Below, piece by piece: positions 57,381 through 64,000 of a DNA stretch of 64,000 nucleotides. The position numbers and the translations under genes were made by a program. Within the stretch, counting starts at the first letter, position 1, and each line of letters begins with the position of its first letter. The DNA comes from Dallia pectoralis (lineage: Eukaryota > Chordata > Actinopteri > Esociformes > Umbridae). Under the pieces are notes generated by a model. The model did no database searches and had not been told where the DNA came from. It saw only the letters and a program-made list of their open reading frames with translations. Location: assembly GCA_029465975.1 (NCBI GenBank), contig CM055730.1:13788767-13852766 (forward strand). Reading direction: 5' to 3'.

Positions 57381-58989
57381 ATACTTGATAAAAAGGGTAT
57401 ATTGTTAAGCTATGTTATGTTTCAAAATTATAATAATTGTCTATATTTCATGTTATTTATGTTAAAAAGGTGCATACTGTACATATAAAAACATGCTTTT
57501 CAGATGCTGTAATTTCTTATTTCTACATTGAAAGAAGATCAAAGTATGACATGCATTCAGCCAGAGTATACACACATTGCTCATCATGGCCCAAATATGG
57601 TAACACAATTACTTATTTAACTAAATTTGACAAAAAACAACCCAGGAGATGTATACATTTACTGACAGAAATGTGTAAACCTGCATTTATAAAACAATTA
57701 AACAAATAAGTTAAGCTTAATCATAGAACTTTTATGTGCAACCAAATGTTTTGTTGAAACTGTGTGGAATAGTCGTTTCCTCCTCAATATTGTTTGAGTG
57801 TTTGAATCACAGCTTTGTTAACAAGCAAGGAAAACTGTGTCACGATATCTATATGTTTCTAAATTGTTTATATATTGGAAGGAAATGTAACGCTAAACCC
57901 CAAAGGAGTTCACAATCATTATTAAATAAAACTGGGACTATTGTGTAGCTTAAACAGAACATGATATATGTGTTTCATTTGTGTATGAATACAGCCCAGT
58001 CCATGTTACCCACAATTTAATTGTGCATGAAAACAACAAAATGTACTCCAGAAACGGAAAACACACCTTTTGTAATTAGCAATACGTGACTAAATTTAGA
58101 TACATGCATTCCCCCAGTACCACATTAAACACTTCATTTATATCCTGACTGCACACCTTGTGTATCTCCATGACACGCTCCACTGATCTGACTCCCATCA
58201 AGGCTTTTATCATTCCTGCCTCACAGCACCCCACATTCCAACATAATTCCCTGCTAACTCACTGTGTGTTTGTGTGTGTTCAGAGATCCAAGCTCTCTCA
58301 TCCATATGTGACTGTCAGAGTAGGATATGGCAGAGGTGACCGAGGGCAGGTGTGACAAGCGTAGGGCAAATTGCTTTTTTATATCGCTCTTTTCATCTGT
58401 CTCATGTCGGCAACCGTGCAGCAAATAAATGGAAGCATATTGAATTCCAGGGAATGGGCCTTTCTGGTTAACTGCAGTCAAATCATTCATAAAAGGACTC
58501 TTAATTCAAATGTTGAAAATAAATGATATTATGTTCAAAATGACCTTTTTCATATCTGTTCTCAAAGTTACAGTTAATGTGTCAATTCTTACACGGCAAT
58601 GATTTCTGTAATCTAGAAGAGAGTCAATCAAAATGTTTTTTTAAACATATTTCTTAACATAAAAGATTCAAAAGCTGGTGTTGTCACATACTGTATTGCT
58701 GAAATAACTAGAAGTGTTTATCAGTCTCATACCTCAACTAGGAGACATTTTTGCCCACTGTTCTTTACAGTACTGCTTCAATTTTGTTATATTCATTGGC
58801 TTTTTTGCACGCTAGGCTTGAGATCTGAGCGCTGACTTGACAATTCCAGAGACACCATTTGTTTGTTTTGAGCAATTCTGTTGTCACTTTGTTTTGTGGT
58901 GTGTATTCGATCATTGTACGGTTGCAAGATCCATGTTTCCGTCCACGTCAATTCAAGTAACTCTCTGAGTAAAATGAAACCTTTCCAGA
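57381..58989. other. no gene recognised
   Basis: AT-rich non-coding sequence. A plus-strand stretch, 58283-58351, has a possible acceptor (TGTGTGTTCAG) and weak donor (CAG/GTGTGA), not enough for a call. Confidence 0.45.
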
Positions 58990-59572
58990 GTGGTTGCGGT
59001 TGACTGGTGTCCCCTCGTTGATGCTTGGTAAAGTGGGTGGATGTTTTCCGGCTTGTTGGGCCGTGTCCAGGGTTTACCCGGTTCAGGGCCACAGTTTCCC
59101 CTGTCTCAGTTTCATGATTAATGCTGCCATACTTTTGTATATCAACACTAGGATGTCTAACTTTTCCCTGTGTCTTTTTCCGTTTCCATTACAGAGGACA
59201 CGTGCCTAGCGGTCCCACAGTGTGGTCATTAGGGATGCATCCATTAAGGAGGACACATGCTTGTTGACCATACTGTGGGACCGACTGGCCCTAAGGATGT
59301 ATAGCAGACCAAGCAGTTGATGATACCTGACAGTTTTGGCTTCCATTCTGCCTAACCTGCAACACTTGGACTTTTTTATAATACAATATGCATTTTTTAA
59401 ATAACTATTAAACTAAGTTTTTCCAGCACAGGGTGCTGAAGAAGATGACTAGCCACTGTGTATCAACTTGTTGATGTGTGCTCTTTTGGACTTCAGGCTG
59501 GGAGTTTGTAAAAGCACTTTGTGAAGACTTGTTGTAAAAAGGGCTTCATAGAATACATTTGATTGATTGATG
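58990..59572 (+). repeat. LINE 3' region and tail with (GATT)n end
   Basis: The end (59460-59572) repeats the tail found at 17381-17504: ATCAACTTGTTGATG, TTCAGGCTGGGAG, GTAAAAGCACTTTGTGA, TTGTTGTAAAAAGGGCTT and a terminal TTGATTGATTGATG. The upstream 450 bp, with TTTACCCGGTTCAGGGCCAC and CCCCTGTCTCAGTTTCATGA, looks like the LINE 3' UTR. The upstream limit is approximate. Confidence 0.6.
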
Positions 59573-60189
59573 TTCAGTTCAAATTCAGCTTTTTGACAGA
59601 CGGCCTCACATTATCTTTAAGAATTCTTAACAATTAATATGTATTCAGGTGCTGACGCTGCAAAGCACACAGTGAGTTGGTGTAGTATAGATGCTGTTCA
59701 TAATTATTTATGTTCTTTTGTGCCATTTTGAAATGCTGCAAAATATGTGACGACGTGTGACGCAGGACGATGCTGGATCAAGTTGGAATTCAAGTCGTGT
59801 GTGGGACCGAAATGGGAGCCAGTGGGGTGAACAAGCGTGGGCTCGGTTTTACTTTAGCTCACTCACAAACAAAAATGTAACCGTACTGGACATTTCACAA
59901 CCTAGATATATCCTCAACTGTGACAAGGAGAAAACCCCCCAAAAATTGTCATTCCCGCTTATAGCTGTACACAAAAAAGCAGAAATGTGGTTCTATGTCC
60001 GACAACACCAGTTTCCAGTCAGACTTCCAAACTGATGCTACGGTGCCTGAGAAGGCTTAATGTGTATAATTTGAGAATAAACCAAAAGCCCCAAGCCGTA
60101 GCTGTGGACCGGTCAGTTACCCGTTTCACTGCACACTTGACACAGAAACGCACCTCAAGTTCACCTGTTCAGTTGGATGAATGATTCAG

Positions 60190-60500
60190 ATGTGTAGGAA
60201 CCATTATCTCCCATTATCTCAGGTGGGAAGATAACATCACAGCGATCACCAACCAGGCAGAGCAGCGGTTGTACCACATGTAGCAGCTGAAAAGAAAAGA
60301 TACTGGGTCAGTGAACCCTGATCCGGCCCAAAACATCAATAGGACAGTACATCCTCATCTTCATTAGAATTATCTGGTCAGGAACCGCTTCTGCCCGCCT
60401 CAGAGGTGAACAGCAACACATAGTACTGTCAGTGAAAAGGGCCACCTGCAGCTTCTCCCCTCTACTGAGGCCCTACATGACTCTAATTATATATAGCATA
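60190..60500 (+). pseudogene. LINE reverse-transcriptase C-terminal fragment, degenerate
   Basis: Plus-strand translation gives RWEDNITAITNQAEQRLYHM, a few stops and shifts, then GTASARLRGEQQHIVLSVKR and SFSPLLRPYM. The arrangement of an ITxxAxQRLYxL motif followed some 60 residues later by PLLRPY is typical of the C-terminal part of several fish LINEs (L2/Rex1-like). The exact family is not assignable. Confidence 0.5.
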
Positions 60501-63245
60501 TATAGCGCTTTTGTAGGTACTCAAACTCAGACTCTACGGCAACGAAACGCGCGGACACGATCAATGCCGACCACTCCTTTTTTGTATTCTCTCGCTTTAT
60601 CCCTAACCAGCATAAAAATAACACCAAGTAATTCAGGTTATGGGCTATTGTAATGAACAAATGATGGTGGTTCTGATTCCCAGATCCTCGGGAACCTGCA
60701 GAAGGTAAAAAATGTGGTCCCTGTTAAAGTCGGTGCTAAGGTCTTTTCTTCTGCCCATTTCTCCACCATCCAACATGTTGACTACGAGAACGTATTGTTT
60801 GGTTACCATCTAATCAACCTATTATCTGACCCTACCTGGTGTCCCAGTAGTTCAAACTGTTAGAATTTACTTCAAAATTAAAGCGTAATGTCAAGAAAAA
60901 TATGTACAGTATATTTCTTACTGTTTATCTCTCTGTCTCTTTTTGTTTGTCTATGTAGACTATCAGGACTTACTGATATAAAAAGTTCAGACGTTCAGAC
61001 AAAAAACTTTGACTATAATTGCATGGCTTTACTAAGTTATAAGTAAAGAAAGACATACTATGAGGTGATTTAGCCGAAATTCTAAGCATATAAATATATT
61101 TTTTTCAAACTGATCTGACTGAGTAAATAATAAATAATGATTCATAATGATTAATGTACAACACTTCTACTGTAAAAAAGTAAAAGGGGAAGTCATTTAT
61201 TTCACATTCTGCGACAGGCAAGTAAACAGATACTCATTAATCTTTAAAACAACTGAATTGACTGACAGTTGTGAGAGTGAGTTGAGGCCCTCTAATACAA
61301 ATTAAGCAGATGGTTTCCTCTGGGTGGATTGAAGGGGATTGCACACCTGAGCCCTATCCACTGGAGATGACAGTCAGCAGTGATGAGGACTTATTAGATA
61401 GATGTCCGGCTTGAGACCAGAGAGAGGGAACAGAGACATGCTAGGCCCAACAACAAGGGGGCTTTAACGACCAGGGGCTCTATTTCTTTTGCCTGCTGTT
61501 AAAAAATGGGTCTATGTTGCCAAATTCTTCAGGATCTTTTTCAAAAATCTGAAGCCCGCTGAAAATGCTCCGCCACGTTAATAAACGCACAAAATGAAAT
61601 ATATTAATATGGTCAGGTGTCTGAATACCACACAACCAAAGAATTCGGTTAATATGCAATTAGTCTGGAAAATGCGATTGTGTTTATTAGCAATAGACAG
61701 CCTTTTCCATTACGATGCTGTCTATTGTAAAGCATTAGAGAACATTCCATTGAAAGCAGACTGATTGTTCGCTCACCACCTAATCTGGGTTTTGTCCTCA
61801 GATTGAAGGTGTTGGGACACGGCAGATTAAAATAAATGTTGTCCTGCCAAAACCATGCAATTCCTTTTTATAAAATAATCCAGGAAGTTGAAGATGCAAA
61901 ACTCGAAAAAAAATACATAAAATCATGCATTTCTTGGACAATATATAACAAAATGATTTCTCCGATGTGTTGTTCTTGGCAACAGCCTAGTCTTTTAAGA
62001 TGGTTTAAATGCTGCTTTCCGTCTTCATATACGTGCATTCAAATAATTTAGGAATGATCAAATGTAGTATAGCACAGTTGAAAAGAAACCAAGCATATGG
62101 CACGCAAATCTCTACTTTATTTGAAATCCTTCAAATATATGGTGGTCTCATTAAGGTCAATTCCGATCAAAATAGAAATCGTTCGTATCTTGTGAAGCTG
62201 ACGCGTGGACACTTTGGTACGGACTTTCTGTCACTTTGACCTGTCTCTCCAATAGCTCTCCTTGAAATATATGCAGTTGGAAATGTATTATAGATCCATT
62301 CTAGGATTTATGGCCACTAGCTGTAAAATAGCTACAAAAGGGGTTGACAGAAATCATGTCATGTACATTGTGTGCTGATACGTGCCTTATGTCATTAAAA
62401 CCACCAACTTTCAATCTAGGAATTTCATGTCTAACTGAGATATAACAGTGATTCCAGGTATAGATTATGCACATAAAACAACATACAGCACATCCAGCTA
62501 AAAAAAGAGGTTTAATAAAGTTTATTGTATTTTGAAAAAGTGGTTCATGAAGTAAGCAAACAGAGAGCCTTCGATGGAGCAGAATGAATTCAGTCCCATC
62601 CATGCCAGAGATAACATCTATCAAAAATGTAAAAGCACTGAGGTATGCATGCAGGAAATATATGAAGATATAATAATTTAGTATTTAATGCAAACAAATA
62701 AAAACTAAAAAGCTTATAAGTGACATACATTTTCTTTGTACAACACATCGCACCGTCTAAAATCAATGCATCAAGGCAAGGAATAATAAAGGAATTTGGT
62801 TAGCGGCTCTTGGCACCTTTACTGTGAGGTGAATAAATGTTCTGTGACCGTCACTGTATTTTTGTATCCAGGACTACCAGCAAGCAGGCAATTAAAAACC
62901 TAACAACATGACTCTGAAACTTGGCTTTTTTACCAGAACAACATATAAGCCGTGAAACGCACCCAAAAATAACATGCCCTAACACTTGATTTGGAATGAA
63001 GTAAACAAATACAGACATTTCCTGATTATGAGCTCAGCCCTATAGAGTTCTCGGTTACATTTGAGTAAATGGCCATGTCTGAGCTAGACGAGTCTATACA
63101 GAAGAGGGAAATTACAATTAAAGCACTATCAAAGGTGTTTTTTCTTGATTATTACCTCATATTTCACTGACATTATGACCATTTTGACCGCCAATGCACC
63201 GAGACATAAGTAGCAGAGCCTTCATGTCCGGTTAGTTGCGCGCTA
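60501..63245. other. no gene recognised
   Basis: AT-rich non-coding sequence; frames such as 61836-62051, 62009-62239 and 62301-62624 show no motif. Confidence 0.5.
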
Positions 63246-63429
63246 GAGACGCTGTGGATTGGATTTCTTGGTCGAGCACATCCCCCAGATGCCCAATCGG
63301 ATTGGTCGAGCACATCCCCCGGATGCCCAATCGGATTGAGACGCTGTGGATTGTATTTCTTGGTCGAGCACATCCCCCAGATGCCCAATCGGATTGGTCG
63401 AGCACATCCCCCGGATGCCCAATTGGATT
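63246..63429 (-). repeat. nested tandem duplication within transposase sequence (2 x 92 bp, each with 2 x 34 bp)
   Basis: GAGACGCTGTGGATTG starts at 63246 and 63338, and the next unit boundary is at 63430, so the period is 92 bp. Inside each unit a 34-bp word (TTGGTCGAGCACATCCCC, CAGATGCCCAATCGGA) occurs twice, the second time with CGG for CAG. The duplicated word is the coding segment for NPI-G-H-DVLDQ near the catalytic Glu of Tc1. Confidence 0.92.
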
Positions 63430-63740
63430 GAGATCTGGAGAATTTGGAGGCCAGGGCATCTGCATTAACTCTTCATCAACAAGTCCATCCATGTGATGTA
63501 AAAGTCCACGACCACATGGGATTTGTGTGTGCGTTGACACATTCCTCCCTTAACCATCAACAACATTTTCTGCAACTTGTGCCACCGTAGTATTCTGTTG
63601 GTTTGAACATGACCATAAAGGTTTTGTTGCCCACGCTGGTTTGTGGTTTTTCCCTCAGACCACAGCCGGTAGCTACTCACCACGGCTGACCTCGAGCACA
63701 CCACAAGCCCTGTCGTTTCAGAGATACTTGAGTAGGATGC
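63246..63740 (-). pseudogene. Tc1-like transposase remnant, rearranged
   Basis: Minus-strand translation contains DGLVDEELMQMPWPPNSPDL followed by NPIGHPGDVLDQ, the canonical Tc1 motif around the third catalytic position, but with Gly in place of the Glu (usual NPIEHLWDVL). This motif is then repeated by the tandem duplication at 63246-63429. The 63520-63740 part resembles the 57.0-57.4 kb repeat. Stops and shifts make it inactive. Confidence 0.75.
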
Positions 63741-64000
63741 CTGAATATGGAGATAAAGCGCGTGTTCTCAATTCAGTTTTGCGGCTGTTACATTTTAAAA
63801 AAAGAAGCACAGATTATGGCAACCGTTCAAAAACAAGGGAGCATCAAATCAATAGGCATTCTCTCTGCCAATAAGCGTTGGGGTGAAACTCATTGATTGG
63901 GGCTCTGCCAAAACACCATCCCAGTCTTGCTCTGGAAACATTTTGATTCATTCAATTATGCAATTTACGTTCCTCATTACTGCTCACAATCCCATCATTT
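63741..64000. other. no gene recognised
   Basis: Non-coding sequence to the end of the window. Confidence 0.5.

Noticed and set aside
58283..58351. Plus-strand exon between TGTGTGTTCAG and CAG/GTGTGA
   Set aside because: Weak donor, a GT-rich rather than a clean pyrimidine tract, and no homology.

Overview
The window is vertebrate, almost certainly teleost, genomic DNA. Two host genes can be recognised, both read on the minus strand. The first is most of the large first coding exon of a formin-2 gene (fmn2, 473 to an assembly gap at 1552). The second is the single coding exon of a muscarinic M3 acetylcholine receptor (chrm3, 10406-12313). The order chrm3 then fmn2, head to tail, is the arrangement known from human chromosome 1q43, so this is a conserved block. 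The teleost reading rests on the repeats: a Rex3 LINE, a BEL/Pao element, a fish-type hAT with a CAGAGGTGGG terminus, Tc1 copies resembling those of salmonids, and a tRNA-derived SINE. Affinity to pike or salmonids is only a guess from the Tc1 family.

Layout. 1-472 is fmn2 intron. 473-1551 is fmn2 exon, followed by 500 N. 2052-10405 is the short interval between the genes. 10406-12313 is chrm3. Everything from 12.3 kb rightwards lies 5' of the chrm3 coding exon and is probably its 5' untranslated/intron region or intergenic DNA. One well-formed candidate spliced exon (54166-54274, minus) sits there, 42 kb upstream of the chrm3 ATG. The rest is non-coding DNA filled with repeats: two minisatellites (32-bp and 12-bp units, 12.97-14.2 kb), six degraded Tc1/mariner pieces, and a nearly full-length but frame-broken Rex3 (22705-25927, 12-bp target duplication). 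There is also a non-autonomous LTR element whose internal region is mostly minisatellite (27369-30599, 5-bp target duplication), and a structurally complete BEL/Pao LTR retrotransposon with apparently identical LTRs (37845-44623, 5-bp target duplication). A hAT element with a perfect 8-bp target duplication (45089-46560), three SINE copies and several LINE tails complete the list.

The host genes do not form an operon-like unit: chrm3 encodes a Gq-coupled acetylcholine receptor and fmn2 an actin nucleator. I found no new enzymatic or defence system. The most interesting items are the orphan exon upstream of chrm3, the LTR element built around ATGGC-containing tandem repeats, and the young BEL/Pao copy with a single frame break in its reverse transcriptase region. 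Long open frames in the minisatellites (13.5-14.3 kb, 28.2-30.2 kb) come from repeat units divisible by three and should not be read as ordinary genes.
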